A DNA stretch of 64,000 nt from Paenibacillus dendrobii (GTDB taxonomy: Bacteria; Bacillota; Bacilli; Paenibacillales; Paenibacillaceae), in assembly GCF_009807035.1 (NCBI RefSeq), contig NZ_WUBI01000004.1, positions 1-64,000 on the forward strand, written 5' to 3'. This document shows positions 51,225-60,274 of this stretch, in pieces. The position numbers and the translations under genes are program-made. A model generated the notes under the pieces. The model searched no databases and was not told where the DNA came from. It saw nothing but the letters and a program-made list of their open reading frames with translations. The stretch's first letter is position 1, and each line of letters starts with the position of its first letter.

Positions 51225-51359
51225 GCATGGAATGAATGCACTATAAACTGCAAAAATTTAACACCAAAGGAACCATTTTTTTCAGGAATCGACACGGTTA
51301 TACGGTTTCTTTTTATAAAATTAGCGTTTACAATGTTAATGTCGTTTGACAATGTCCCA

Positions 51360-51408
51360 AAACGGATCTTTCAAACACATCATGCGTCAAAAAATCCATG
51401 ATCCGTTT
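51360..51408. repeat. Inverted repeat in the LCP gene leader
   Basis: AAACGGATC (51360-51368) and GATCCGTTT (51400-51408) are perfect 9-base arms 31 bases apart, followed by ATATAAAGGGAGGAGG. The arms could form an RNA hairpin or bind a protein. The rest of 51225-51592 holds no supported gene. Confidence 0.6.
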
Positions 51409-51592
51409 ATATAAAGGGAGGAGGCCGAAGAAAACCGTTTACTGTAAATAAAATGAATAAAATGAACTAAAGTTTGTGCCTTATCGTCCTGGAATCTACG
51501 AAGATAATACAGGAGAAGGCGCGCCTTTTTCTCTAGTTCAATTTATTGAGGAATTTAGGACTTTTATTCTAAATAAAAGAAGGAATCATGAA

Positions 51593-52603
51593 ATGAAAAA
51601 GAGAACAAAAATATATATATCTTTAGCCGTGATTCTGGTCCTGGTTGCAGGGAGCGCTTTTGCTTTCCGCAAGCAGCTTGCGGTGATGGCATTTGACTTA
51701 TTCCTTTCCAAGCGGGTCGAGAACTCGCTGCAGAAATCCTATCAGCCTCTGGAGTCCAAGGATAATACACCTACCAAGCCGGCTGAACCGGTAGTATACC
51801 AGAATAAGCCCTTTTCAGTGATGCTGCTGGGCTCGGATCAGCGCAAAGACGAACCTGCCCGTTCGGATACGCTGATTTATGCGGTTGTACGTCCCAAGGA
51901 CTCTAAAGTACTGCTCATTTCTATTCCAAGGGATACGTATACTGAGATTATAGGAAAAGGAAAGAAGGATAAAATTACGCACGCGTATGCGTTTGGCGGA
52001 CAGCAAATGTCGAAGGATACGATGGAAGCTTTCCTTGACCATGAAGTGGATTACTACGCTACCATTAATTTTCAGGGACTGAAGGATGCTGTTAACGCCC
52101 TTGGCGGCGTAGAATTGCCGATCCAGAAAGATATTGTCAACAAGGGCCGTGACCATGAGAAGTTTACGGTCAAAGCCAACAAGCCTATCTACACCGGTGA
52201 GGAAGCCTTGAATTACGTGCGCTACCGGGAGGATAGCGATTTCAATCGCACGAAACGCCAGCAGGTGTTCCTGGATGCGATTGCAAACCGGATGCTTCAT
52301 CTGGACCAGATATCCAAAATTCCGGATTTGCTTGATATTATGGGAAATAACTTCCAAACCGATATGCAGCCCAAGTTTATCATTGATCTGGCGAAGCAAG
52401 TGCTTACGGGTACTGAAGCGCAAATCTCGAGCTATACGATTATGGGCGAAGGCATGAAAATTGATGGCATTTATTATGATGAGCCGATCAAAAAAGATGT
52501 GGATAAGGCCAAAGAGCTTATCGACAGCTGGAAAAATCCCGATACGCCTTCCGATCAGCTGATGTCGCCGGATGACAAGGCAGAGGACAGTACGGTAAAA
52601 TAA
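51593..52603 (+). CDS. LytR-CpsA-Psr (LCP) family protein
   Basis: The 336-residue protein has an N-terminal membrane anchor (residues about 6-24) and an extracellular LCP domain: MLLGSDQRKDE, RSDTLIYAVVRPKDSKVLLISIPRDTY, and RYREDSDFNRTKRQQ. LCP enzymes attach teichoic acids or other glycopolymers to peptidoglycan. ATG at 51593 follows AAGGAATCATGAA; an in-frame upstream extension would destroy the anchor pattern. It stands alone with its own leader. Confidence 0.93.
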   Translation: MKKRTKIYISLAVILVLVAGSAFAFRKQLAVMAFDLFLSKRVENSLQKSYQPLESKDNTPTKPAEPVVYQNKPFSVMLLGSDQRKDEPARSDTLIYAVVRPKDSKVLLISIPRDTYTEIIGKGKKDKITHAYAFGGQQMSKDTMEAFLDHEVDYYATINFQGLKDAVNALGGVELPIQKDIVNKGRDHEKFTVKANKPIYTGEEALNYVRYREDSDFNRTKRQQVFLDAIANRMLHLDQISKIPDLLDIMGNNFQTDMQPKFIIDLAKQVLTGTEAQISSYTIMGEGMKIDGIYYDEPIKKDVDKAKELIDSWKNPDTPSDQLMSPDDKAEDSTVK

Positions 52604-52757
52604 GGGAAGCGGCGATTGAAGTTGAATGACATGAGGAAATGCTGATCGGCAGCCACAGGTGCGGCTGCTGATTTTGTGTCCGCCTGAAACAATGCCGGGA
52701 TTGAAACGTATGAAGTTAGGAGAAGCTTGAAGAAGGGTAGAGGAGGATTAGTCCCAC

Positions 52758-53183
52758 ATGAATATTGCGTTTTTTCTGCTACCTAAACAGGAAGTCGTGA
52801 CGGTTACGATGGACTCCACGCTACGGCAGACGCTTGAACGTATGGAGTACCACAGGTACACAGCGGTACCGATTTTAAGCAAGGATGGCGCGTATGCCGG
52901 TACGGTAACCGAGGGCGACCTGCTTTGGCATATGAAGAACTCGAACGGTAAAGTCAATTTTGAGAATGCTTCCAAATTTTTGCTCAAGGAAGTGCCGCTT
53001 AAGGTAAACAATAAGCCAGTGTCGATCGACGCCAATATGGAAGATTTGATTAATTTGGCCAAAGTCCAAAACTTCGTGCCGGTGGTCGATGACATGAACC
53101 GATTTATCGGAATCGTCCGAAGAAGCCAGATTATAGAATATTGCGAACGGCTTGTTTCGAAAGAGTCCTTGAACTCGCGTTGA
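52758..53183 (+). CDS. CBS-domain protein
   Basis: The 141-residue protein consists of two CBS motifs (residues about 10-60 and 75-135), with HRYTAVPILSKDGAYAGTVTEGDLLW and NFVPVVDDMNRFIGIVRRSQIIEY. Paired CBS motifs usually bind adenosine nucleotides, including c-di-AMP in some Bacillota proteins; the ligand here is unknown. Its position just before the gdpP region makes a c-di-AMP link worth testing but unproved. Confidence 0.88.
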   Translation: MNIAFFLLPKQEVVTVTMDSTLRQTLERMEYHRYTAVPILSKDGAYAGTVTEGDLLWHMKNSNGKVNFENASKFLLKEVPLKVNNKPVSIDANMEDLINLAKVQNFVPVVDDMNRFIGIVRRSQIIEYCERLVSKESLNSR

Positions 53184-53257
53184 TACGGTTTGAAGTACTC
53201 AGCATCGTTTTTCGAAAATGTTTGCGATTACACGAGGAACAAGAGGCATAGAATGAT

Positions 53258-53300
53258 AAAAGACCTGCTTTTGATTGGATAGAATACGCAGGTCTTTTTG
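53258..53300 (+). terminator. Terminator after the CBS gene
   Basis: AAAAGACCTGC pairs with GCAGGTCTTTT around a 19-base loop; a T-run follows. It ends the accessory block. Confidence 0.85.
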
Positions 53301-53356
53301 CCGCAGTTATAAGAAGTTTGGCGGCGGGGGAGATTTTCGTGAGAGGCAGCTTTTTA

Positions 53357-53365
53357 TGATATAAT
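53357..53365 (+). promoter_or_regulatory. Extended -10 promoter of the mazG-like/yybS/gdpP unit
   Basis: TGATATAAT (TATAAT at 53360-53365) is a perfect extended -10 box 39 bases upstream of the first gene; no clear -35 is seen. Confidence 0.55.
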
Positions 53366-53403
53366 CGAGAATAAAGCTTTTTCAGGGAGTGTGACCTTCA
53401 GAC

Positions 53404-53706
53404 ATGCCAAAGGATTTGGATGTAGCCAAACGTGCGAAAGTCATTGAATGGCTAAAAACCGAAGTGGTTGACAACGTATCGAGGCTGTTTAGGGCATTAT
53501 GGGAAGGCAGCACGACCCGCGTGGGTGACAGTCTCGCCAGTTTGATTATGAGTTCCTACATATTGGCTCGCAGGCTTGGGATGTCGTACCGGGATCTGGA
53601 TGATCTTTTGATCGAGAAACTGAAGAAACATAAACAGGAAGGCCACCAGCTTGAAGACTGGTATCAGGATATTTCCGCGCTGGAAGAACATATGCGTAAG
53701 AGGTGA
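53404..53706 (+). CDS. MazG-like family protein
   Basis: The 100-residue all-alpha protein (AKVIEWLKTEVVDNVSRLFRALWEGS, then LASLIMSSYILARRLGMSYRDLDDLLIEKL) matches the short MazG-like family. Full MazG proteins hydrolyse NTPs, but the usual EExxE metal motif is not evident, so catalysis is doubtful. Its stop codon overlaps the possible GTG start of yybS. It begins the mazG-like-yybS-gdpP-rplI-dnaB unit. Confidence 0.8.
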   Translation: MPKDLDVAKRAKVIEWLKTEVVDNVSRLFRALWEGSTTRVGDSLASLIMSSYILARRLGMSYRDLDDLLIEKLKKHKQEGHQLEDWYQDISALEEHMRKR

Positions 53707-53711
53707 AGACA

Positions 53712-54629
53712 TTGAAAATGCGCTGGACATCGGTAGTATGGAGTGTTGTGTATTTGCTTCTGCTACTTTCCTTAATTTCTCCATTATCCATCGTGACGGT
53801 ATTTTTTCTGATATTACCCGCCACGATTCTTTTTGCTACGTTAAACTTCAAGTCGTTTTTGCTCCATGTCATTCCGGTATGGCTGATCGCTATGATCGTG
53901 CATCCGGTGAATTTATTACTGGCCATATACTTCGTAATCCCCGCTATTGTGATGGGTCGGGCTTATAAAAACAAGGCCCCCGCAATCCGTACGTTAATGA
54001 TCGGAGCCGGTACGATTCTGGCCGAAATGCTGGTGTTGTTGTTGATTGGCACGGTATTTTTGAACTTCGACCTGTCCAGCTACGTGGATGACATTGTGAA
54101 AATGACGACGTCGCCGCTGAGGGATGTAGGCGGGAATAATCCCCTCATCAGTGATTTGGCCTGGACTGCGGAAGATCTGCAAATTTTAAGCAACGCCACG
54201 ATGCAGATGATTCCGTTTGCGATGATTATCAGCTCCTTTATGATGGCCGTTATCACACATTCACTGGCCCGCCCGATCATCGAAAGCACCGGTTTCCACG
54301 TACCTAAACTGAAGCCTGCGCGCGAGTGGATGATGCCGCGTTCGCTGATCTGGTATTATTTGATCGGAGTCGTGATTGAAATGTTCGCACGCAGTTCCAG
54401 CAACTCGTTTCTGATCATGATTGCCGCGAACCTGGTGCCGCTTCTGCATATTTGTTTTATGATTCAAGCCATCGGGTTTTTCTACTATTTGGGACATACG
54501 AGAAAATGGCATCCGGTTATACCGCTGCTGATCGCGATTCCGATCTTGCTGTTTCCGCCGATGCGGATTATCGGAATACTGGATCTTGCATTTCCGCTGC
54601 GTCAATTTATGACTAAATCAAAACGTTAG
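53712..54629 (+). CDS. yybS: YybS family membrane protein (DUF2232)
   Basis: The 305-residue protein is strongly hydrophobic with about eight membrane segments, as in DUF2232/YybS, which is encoded directly before gdpP in Bacillus. Function unknown. Starts at GTG 53703, TTG 53712 and ATG 53718 are all possible; TTG 53712 is best spaced from AGAGG. It lies 10 bases upstream of gdpP. Confidence 0.85.
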   Translation: MKMRWTSVVWSVVYLLLLLSLISPLSIVTVFFLILPATILFATLNFKSFLLHVIPVWLIAMIVHPVNLLLAIYFVIPAIVMGRAYKNKAPAIRTLMIGAGTILAEMLVLLLIGTVFLNFDLSSYVDDIVKMTTSPLRDVGGNNPLISDLAWTAEDLQILSNATMQMIPFAMIISSFMMAVITHSLARPIIESTGFHVPKLKPAREWMMPRSLIWYYLIGVVIEMFARSSSNSFLIMIAANLVPLLHICFMIQAIGFFYYLGHTRKWHPVIPLLIAIPILLFPPMRIIGILDLAFPLRQFMTKSKR

Positions 54630-54639
54630 GGTGGGAGTC

Positions 54640-56643
54640 ATGCCTAAATTTTTACAACAGCGCTGGCACGGCTATTATACCGTCTGGGCGTTTATGCTGA
54701 TGCTGCTTCTGGTCATTATCGTGACCCGGTATAACTGGCCGCTCGGGATCATAAGCCTCATCCTTGTGGCAGCGCTCTGCTACCTGTTGCTGAAGGCGGA
54801 AATGCGGTACCGAAAGAATCTGCTGGAGTATATCAATGGCTTGTCTTTCCGCGTCAAAAGAGTTGAAGGCGAAGCGATCAGCACCTTGCCGTTTGGGATC
54901 GTGCTTTATAGCGAGGATAAGGTGGTTGAATGGAACAACCGTTACGTATGTAAAATATTCGATCAAAAGTCGCTCGTGGGCGACTCGCTTCATGAGTTGT
55001 TTCCGTCACTGTCATCTGTCATGAACGAAAAGAAGGATGGGCATAAGGACGGACACAAGGATGGACATAAAGTTTTTCATACGGAGCTCAAGATCGATGA
55101 GTCGTACTACCACCTCATGCTGAATACGGAGGAACGGCTGATCTATCTGTATGACATAACGGAAATGGCCGTCCTCCGCGAGAAGTACGAGTCGGAGAAG
55201 CTGGCGATCGGCATTATTATGATGGATAACCTCGACGAAGCGGCACAGGGCATGGATGATCAGCAGCGTACTTCTCTGATTGCCAAAGTAACGACGGAAA
55301 TCACGGAGTGGGCTAAGCATTACGAGGTCTACCTGCGCCGGCTGTCCTCAGATCGATATTTGATGATGCTCAATTACAGCTCGCTGCAGGAGTTGGAGAA
55401 AAGCCGATTTGTGATTTTGGATGAGGTGCGTGAAATGACGGCCGAACTAAAGGTTCCGATGACGCTGAGCATCGGGCTCGGCTTCGGTCAAGAAAGCATT
55501 AGCGAGCTCGGCGAATTGGCCCAGTCGTCTCTGGATATGGCGCTTGGCCGGGGCGGGGATCAGGCTGCGGTGAAAGCAGGGCAGCGTTTATCCTTTTATG
55601 GCGGTAAATCGAATGCTGTGGAAAAACGCACGCGGGTGCGTGCCAGAGTCATTGCCCATGCCCTGCGGGATTTGATCCAAGAAAGCGATAAGGTGTTCAT
55701 CATGGGACACCGCATGCCGGATATGGACGTGATTGGTGCCTCCATCGGGGTGCTGAAGGCGGCTCAGATTTATAATGTAGAGGCTTATATCATCCTGCCG
55801 GGTACGAACCCGTCGATTGAACGGATGATGGCCCAGGTACAAAAGGACGAAAAGCTCGTAGAACGGTTCATTTCACCTGAGCAAGCGCTTGCGATGCTGA
55901 ATCCGCACAGTTTGCTGGTGGTGGTGGACACCCATAAGGCATCGATGACGATGGAGCCGAAGCTGGTACAAAATGCAAGCCGGATCGTTGTCGTGGATCA
56001 TCACCGCCGCGGCGAGGAATTTATTAACGATGCGGTGCTGGTGTATATGGAGCCGTATGCCTCTTCGGCATGTGAGCTGGTTACGGAGCTGTTGCAATAT
56101 ATTCATGAAAAAGTACAACTTACACCGATGGAAGCAACGATGCTGCTGGCCGGCATTGCCGTTGATACGAAGCATTTCGCTCTTCACACGGGTTCGCGTA
56201 CTTTCGAAGCGGCAGGTTTCCTTCGCCGCAGCGGCGCCGATACCATTCAAATCCAGCGGATGCTGAAAGAAGACCTGCAGGAATATCTGGCAAAGTCAGA
56301 TATCATTAAGCATGCTAAAATGGTATATGATCATGTCGCTCTTGCAGTAACCGAGCCGGGAACCGTCATCCCGCAGCTGTTGATTGCTCAGGCGGCAGAT
56401 GCGCTGCTAAATATGACCGATGTCGTTGCATCGTTCGTCATCAGCGAACGGCCGGATGGTCTGATTGGCATTAGTGCCCGTTCACTGGGCCGAATGAACG
56501 TACAGGTCGTTATGGAAAGACTGGGCGGCGGCGGACATTTAACGAATGCTGCCGTACAGTTGAAGGGCAGCGTGGAAGAAGCCGAGAAGCAGCTGCTTGA
56601 GGTTCTTGCGCAAATTGAGGAGAAAGAGGGGTTGTTCGAATGA
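54640..56643 (+). CDS. gdpP: Cyclic-di-AMP phosphodiesterase GdpP
   Basis: The 667-residue enzyme hydrolyses c-di-AMP. It has two N-terminal membrane segments (to about residue 55), a PAS-like domain, a degenerate GGDEF domain (about 180-310), a DHH domain (MGHRMPDMDVIGA, VVDTHK, VVDHHRRG) and DHHA1 (GGGGHLTNAAVQL). The PAS-like region carries a KDGH triple repeat at residues 132-143. ATG 54640 follows GGGTGGGAG. It overlaps rplI by 4 bases. Loss raises c-di-AMP and alters potassium and cell-wall homeostasis in relatives. Confidence 0.96.
   Translation: MPKFLQQRWHGYYTVWAFMLMLLLVIIVTRYNWPLGIISLILVAALCYLLLKAEMRYRKNLLEYINGLSFRVKRVEGEAISTLPFGIVLYSEDKVVEWNNRYVCKIFDQKSLVGDSLHELFPSLSSVMNEKKDGHKDGHKDGHKVFHTELKIDESYYHLMLNTEERLIYLYDITEMAVLREKYESEKLAIGIIMMDNLDEAAQGMDDQQRTSLIAKVTTEITEWAKHYEVYLRRLSSDRYLMMLNYSSLQELEKSRFVILDEVREMTAELKVPMTLSIGLGFGQESISELGELAQSSLDMALGRGGDQAAVKAGQRLSFYGGKSNAVEKRTRVRARVIAHALRDLIQESDKVFIMGHRMPDMDVIGASIGVLKAAQIYNVEAYIILPGTNPSIERMMAQVQKDEKLVERFISPEQALAMLNPHSLLVVVDTHKASMTMEPKLVQNASRIVVVDHHRRGEEFINDAVLVYMEPYASSACELVTELLQYIHEKVQLTPMEATMLLAGIAVDTKHFALHTGSRTFEAAGFLRRSGADTIQIQRMLKEDLQEYLAKSDIIKHAKMVYDHVALAVTEPGTVIPQLLIAQAADALLNMTDVVASFVISERPDGLIGISARSLGRMNVQVVMERLGGGGHLTNAAVQLKGSVEEAEKQLLEVLAQIEEKEGLFE
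55033..55068 (+). repeat. Triple 12-bp tandem repeat encoding KDGH in gdpP
   Basis: Three imperfect copies of AAGGATGGACAT (first GGGCAT, second GACGGACAC) encode Lys-Asp-Gly-His three times. Copies differ at third codon positions, so the repeat is not a fresh slippage product. Confidence 0.9.
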
Positions 56644-57083
56644 AAGTCATTTTATTGAAGGATGTAAAAGGTCAAGGTAAAAAGGGACAGGTTAAAGAGG
56701 TCTCTGAAGGGTATGCAAGTAATTTTCTGCTGCCACGCGGATTAGCCCGCCTGGCGACGGATGGAAATATGAAAACGCTGGAGAACCAAACCGCAGCGGA
56801 ACAAAGACGCAAGGAAGAGGAAAAGGAAGAAGCAGAGCAGCTCGGCAAGAAGCTGGAGGAGATGATGGTACAGCTGAAAGCCAAAGCGGGAGAAGGCGGA
56901 CGGCTGTTCGGCGCCATTACCAGCAAACAAATTGCTGAAGCCATGGCGGGACTTGGCGTGAAGATCGACAAGCGCAAAATTGAATTGGACGAACCTATCC
57001 GCCACCTGGGCGTAACCCAGATGACGGTAAAGCTGCATCCTGAAGTGAAAGCAACGCTTAAGGTTCAGGTTACGGAGGAATAA
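56640..57083 (+). CDS. rplI: 50S ribosomal protein L9
   Basis: The 147-residue protein starts MKVILLKDVKGQGKKGQVKEVSEGYASNFLLP, the L9 signature, followed by a long helix and a C-terminal domain (GRLFGAITSKQIAEAM). It overlaps gdpP by 4 bases and is 1 base from dnaB, the classic rplI-dnaB pairing. Confidence 0.97.
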   Translation: MKVILLKDVKGQGKKGQVKEVSEGYASNFLLPRGLARLATDGNMKTLENQTAAEQRRKEEEKEEAEQLGKKLEEMMVQLKAKAGEGGRLFGAITSKQIAEAMAGLGVKIDKRKIELDEPIRHLGVTQMTVKLHPEVKATLKVQVTEE

Positions 57084-57084
57084 G

Positions 57085-58446
57085 ATGGGCGGAGAGCTCT
57101 TTTTCGACCGGATTCCCCCGCAAAACCTGGAGGCAGAGCAGGCGGTTCTAGGCGCGATTCTCCTCCAGAGTGAAGCGATGATTACCGCGATGGAGCGGGT
57201 GCAGCCGGAGGACTTCTACGACGCGCCGCATCAGCTGATCTATGAAGCGATGATCCAGCTCGGAGAAGAGAATCAGCCTGTTGACCTGATTACCCTGACT
57301 TCACGGTTACAGGATAAAGGACAGCTGGAGGATGTCGGCGGCGTCAGCTATCTTGCGAAGCTAGCCCATGCCGTTCCGACAGCTGCCAATGTAGAATATT
57401 ATGCCCAGATCATCGAAGAGAAATCGATGCTGCGGCGCCTGATCCGGACAGCTACGCAGATTGTCAGCGAAGGCTATACCGGCGGGGAAGATGTATCTGG
57501 TATGCTCAGCGACGCCGAACGGAAAATCCTCGAGATCTCCAACCGGCGGACAGGCAGCGGCTTCGTCGCGATCCGCGACGTGCTGATGGATGTATTCGAC
57601 CGTGTCGAAATCCTGCATCAGCAAAGTGGAAGCACGACCGGTATCCCAACGGGATTCGTGGATTTGGACAAAATGACTAACGGTTTCCAGCGTTCTGATC
57701 TGATCATTGTAGCGGCGCGGCCTTCCGTTGGTAAAACGGCTTTCGCTTTGAACATCGCTCAGAATGTGGCTGTTCGGGCCAAAGAGACCGTTGCCATCTT
57801 CAGTCTGGAAATGTCTGCGCCGCAGCTCGTCAACCGGATGATCTGCGCGGAAGCTAACCTTGATGCCAACATTATGCGGACGGGTGATTTCAAGACCGAC
57901 GACGATTGGGCCAAGCTGACGATGGGGATTGCCTCACTCGCTGAGTCTGAAATTTATATTGATGATACACCGGGGATTACGGTAGCGGATATCCGTGCCA
58001 AATGCCGTCGTCTGAAGAAAGAAAAGGGCCTCGGCATGATCGTCATCGACTACCTGCAGCTCATTCAAGGGCGCGGCAAAGCCGGTGAGAACCGCCAGCA
58101 GGAAGTATCTGAAATTTCCCGTACACTGAAACAAATCGCCCGTGAGCTAAGCGTTCCAGTCATTGCACTGTCCCAGCTCAGCCGGGGTGTCGAGCAGCGT
58201 CAGGACAAGCGTCCGATGATGTCCGACCTTCGGGAATCGGGTTCCATTGAGCAGGATGCCGATATCGTAGCCTTCCTCTATCGCGATGATTATTATAATC
58301 AGGAGACGGAGAAGAAAAACATCATCGAGATCATTATTGCCAAGCAGCGTAACGGTCCCGTAGGCACGGTTGAGCTTGTGTTCCTTAAGAACTTTAACAA
58401 GTTCGTCAATTATGAGAGGACCCACACGGATGCCTTTGCCATGTGA
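57085..58446 (+). CDS. dnaB: Replicative DNA helicase (DnaB; DnaC in Bacillus subtilis)
   Basis: The 453-residue hexameric helicase has an N-terminal domain (NLEAEQAVLGAILL) and a RecA-like domain with Walker A AARPSVGKTAFALNIA, IVIDYLQLI and SDLRESGSIEQDADI. It unwinds DNA at the fork. ATG follows GGAGGAATAAG. A terminator follows 65 bases later. Confidence 0.97.
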   Translation: MGGELFFDRIPPQNLEAEQAVLGAILLQSEAMITAMERVQPEDFYDAPHQLIYEAMIQLGEENQPVDLITLTSRLQDKGQLEDVGGVSYLAKLAHAVPTAANVEYYAQIIEEKSMLRRLIRTATQIVSEGYTGGEDVSGMLSDAERKILEISNRRTGSGFVAIRDVLMDVFDRVEILHQQSGSTTGIPTGFVDLDKMTNGFQRSDLIIVAARPSVGKTAFALNIAQNVAVRAKETVAIFSLEMSAPQLVNRMICAEANLDANIMRTGDFKTDDDWAKLTMGIASLAESEIYIDDTPGITVADIRAKCRRLKKEKGLGMIVIDYLQLIQGRGKAGENRQQEVSEISRTLKQIARELSVPVIALSQLSRGVEQRQDKRPMMSDLRESGSIEQDADIVAFLYRDDYYNQETEKKNIIEIIIAKQRNGPVGTVELVFLKNFNKFVNYERTHTDAFAM

Positions 58447-58511
58447 CCGAAGCAATTATATATTCCGTATCTTTACCCGGAAGGCAAAACTCAAATATAC
58501 GGTTCTATTTC

Positions 58512-58550
58512 CGAACAATCACACATGCGGGTGTGTGATTGTTCGTTTTT
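58512..58550 (+). terminator. Terminator after dnaB
   Basis: A perfect 13-bp stem (58512-58524 with 58533-58545) and five T residues. Confidence 0.92.
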
Positions 58551-58795
58551 AATTTGACTTTAAAAATAGGGACTGGTACACTGGTAATGCTGCTTTAGGA
58601 ATCAATTTCATAATGGATAATGTCAAGTTACTGAACCTATCTAGCTTGATTGTTGACGGCTAATGGAATTATGAAATTGGTTATTAGTGCAGTGAAGCTC
58701 CGTGCGAACATGCATAGAGTTTTGGATTTTCGTGCAAAATTCATAGGAATTATTAAAATGAGGTGCGACTAATAGCACCAAGCGGGGGAATGAAA

Positions 58796-60079
58796 ATGTC
58801 AACTGTAGTCGTTGTGGGAACACAATGGGGAGACGAAGGCAAGGGCAAAATCACGGACTTTCTCGCGGAGAGCGCCGATGTGGTAGCCCGTTACCAGGGC
58901 GGCAACAATGCCGGACATACCATTCTGATTGACGGTAAAAAATATAAGCTTACGCTGATTCCATCTGGCGTATTTTATTCCGATAAAGTATGTGTGATCG
59001 GTAACGGTACGGTCATTCATCCGGCTGCACTCATTGATGAAATCAACTACATCCATGATAATGGATTTACAACAAATAACTTGGTTATCAGCGATCGCGC
59101 GCATGTTATCATGCCATACCATCTGGTTCTTGACGCGCTTGAAGAAGACCGTAAAGGTCAGAACAAAATCGGAACGACACGCAAAGGCATCGGCCCTTGC
59201 TACATGGATAAAGCAGCTCGTAACGGCATCCGGATCGTCGATCTGATGGACGCGGAGGAATTCGAACAGAAGCTGCGCCCTCTCATGCAGGAAAAGAACA
59301 ACCTGATCCAGCAGGTTTATGGCGGCGAGCCGCTTGACGTCGAAGAAGTGCTGAAGCAGTATCTGGAGTACGCGGAAGTGCTCCGCAAATACGTAAAAGA
59401 TACTTCGGTCATTCTGAACGAAGCGATCGATGCGGGTCAAAAGGTGTTGTTTGAAGGCGCTCAAGGCGTGATGCTGGATATCGACCAAGGCACCTATCCG
59501 TACGTTACTTCCTCGAACCCGTCTGCGGGCGGCGTCTGCAACGGTTCCGGCGTGGGTCCATCGCGAATCCAGCAGGTCATCGGGGTGGCGAAATCCTATA
59601 CCACCCGTGTAGGCGACGGTCCGTTCCCAACCGAGCTGGACAACGAAATCGGTCATTTCATCCGTGAAAAAGGCCATGAGTACGGTACGGTTACCGGACG
59701 TCCTCGTCGCGTCGGCTGGTTTGACAGCGTCGTGGTACGCCATACCCGTCGCGTTAGCGGCTTGACCGGCCTATCGCTCAACTCGCTTGACGTGCTGACC
59801 GGTCTCGATACAGTTAAAATTTGTACTGGATACAAATACCGCGGTGAGATCATCACCCATTATCCGGCAAGCCTCAAAATGCTTGACGAATGCGAAGCGG
59901 TATATGAAGAAATGCCAGGTTGGCATGAGGACATCACCGGAGCGAAAACGCTGGAGGATCTGCCTGAGACGACTCGCAATTACGTAAAACGCGTATCCGA
60001 ACTCACTGGCATCCCAATTGCCATCTTCTCCGTTGGCCGTAATCGTAACCAAACGAATCAAATTTTGCCAATCTACTAA
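58796..60079 (+). CDS. purA: Adenylosuccinate synthetase
   Basis: The 427-residue enzyme makes adenylosuccinate from IMP and aspartate with GTP, the first step to AMP. It has the P-loop GTQWGDEGKGK (residues 8-18), NNAGHTI and the C-terminal SVGRNRNQT. ATG 58796 follows GGGGGAATG; two ATGs upstream lack ribosome sites. The 245-base upstream region includes a CGAAC core (58707) resembling part of a PurR box, but no full PurBox pair. Confidence 0.97.
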   Translation: MSTVVVVGTQWGDEGKGKITDFLAESADVVARYQGGNNAGHTILIDGKKYKLTLIPSGVFYSDKVCVIGNGTVIHPAALIDEINYIHDNGFTTNNLVISDRAHVIMPYHLVLDALEEDRKGQNKIGTTRKGIGPCYMDKAARNGIRIVDLMDAEEFEQKLRPLMQEKNNLIQQVYGGEPLDVEEVLKQYLEYAEVLRKYVKDTSVILNEAIDAGQKVLFEGAQGVMLDIDQGTYPYVTSSNPSAGGVCNGSGVGPSRIQQVIGVAKSYTTRVGDGPFPTELDNEIGHFIREKGHEYGTVTGRPRRVGWFDSVVVRHTRRVSGLTGLSLNSLDVLTGLDTVKICTGYKYRGEIITHYPASLKMLDECEAVYEEMPGWHEDITGAKTLEDLPETTRNYVKRVSELTGIPIAIFSVGRNRNQTNQILPIY

Positions 60080-60119
60080 GGCTCATTGCCTGAGATTATC
60101 TCATACTTTGCGTCATGAC

Positions 60120-60160
60120 AGCCCATTTGCCGGGAATCCCCCGGTGGATGGGCTTTTTTT
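60120..60160 (+). terminator. Terminator after purA
   Basis: AGCCCAT pairs with ATGGGCT with an inner CCGGG/CCCGG helix; seven T residues follow. Confidence 0.92.
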
Positions 60161-60274
60161 GTATCAGGGGATTTAAAGCTGCCTTAACCCGTCAATACTT
60201 CTAGTAATAGAAAGTTTCTCAACTTTCCGTACTAGCAATCATCCAGCATGGTTGGCATAAAGGAGGAAGACGGC

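Noticed and set aside
58690..58745. PurR box upstream of purA
   Set aside because: A CGAAC core and a distant TTCG are present, but neither arm fits the full consensus.
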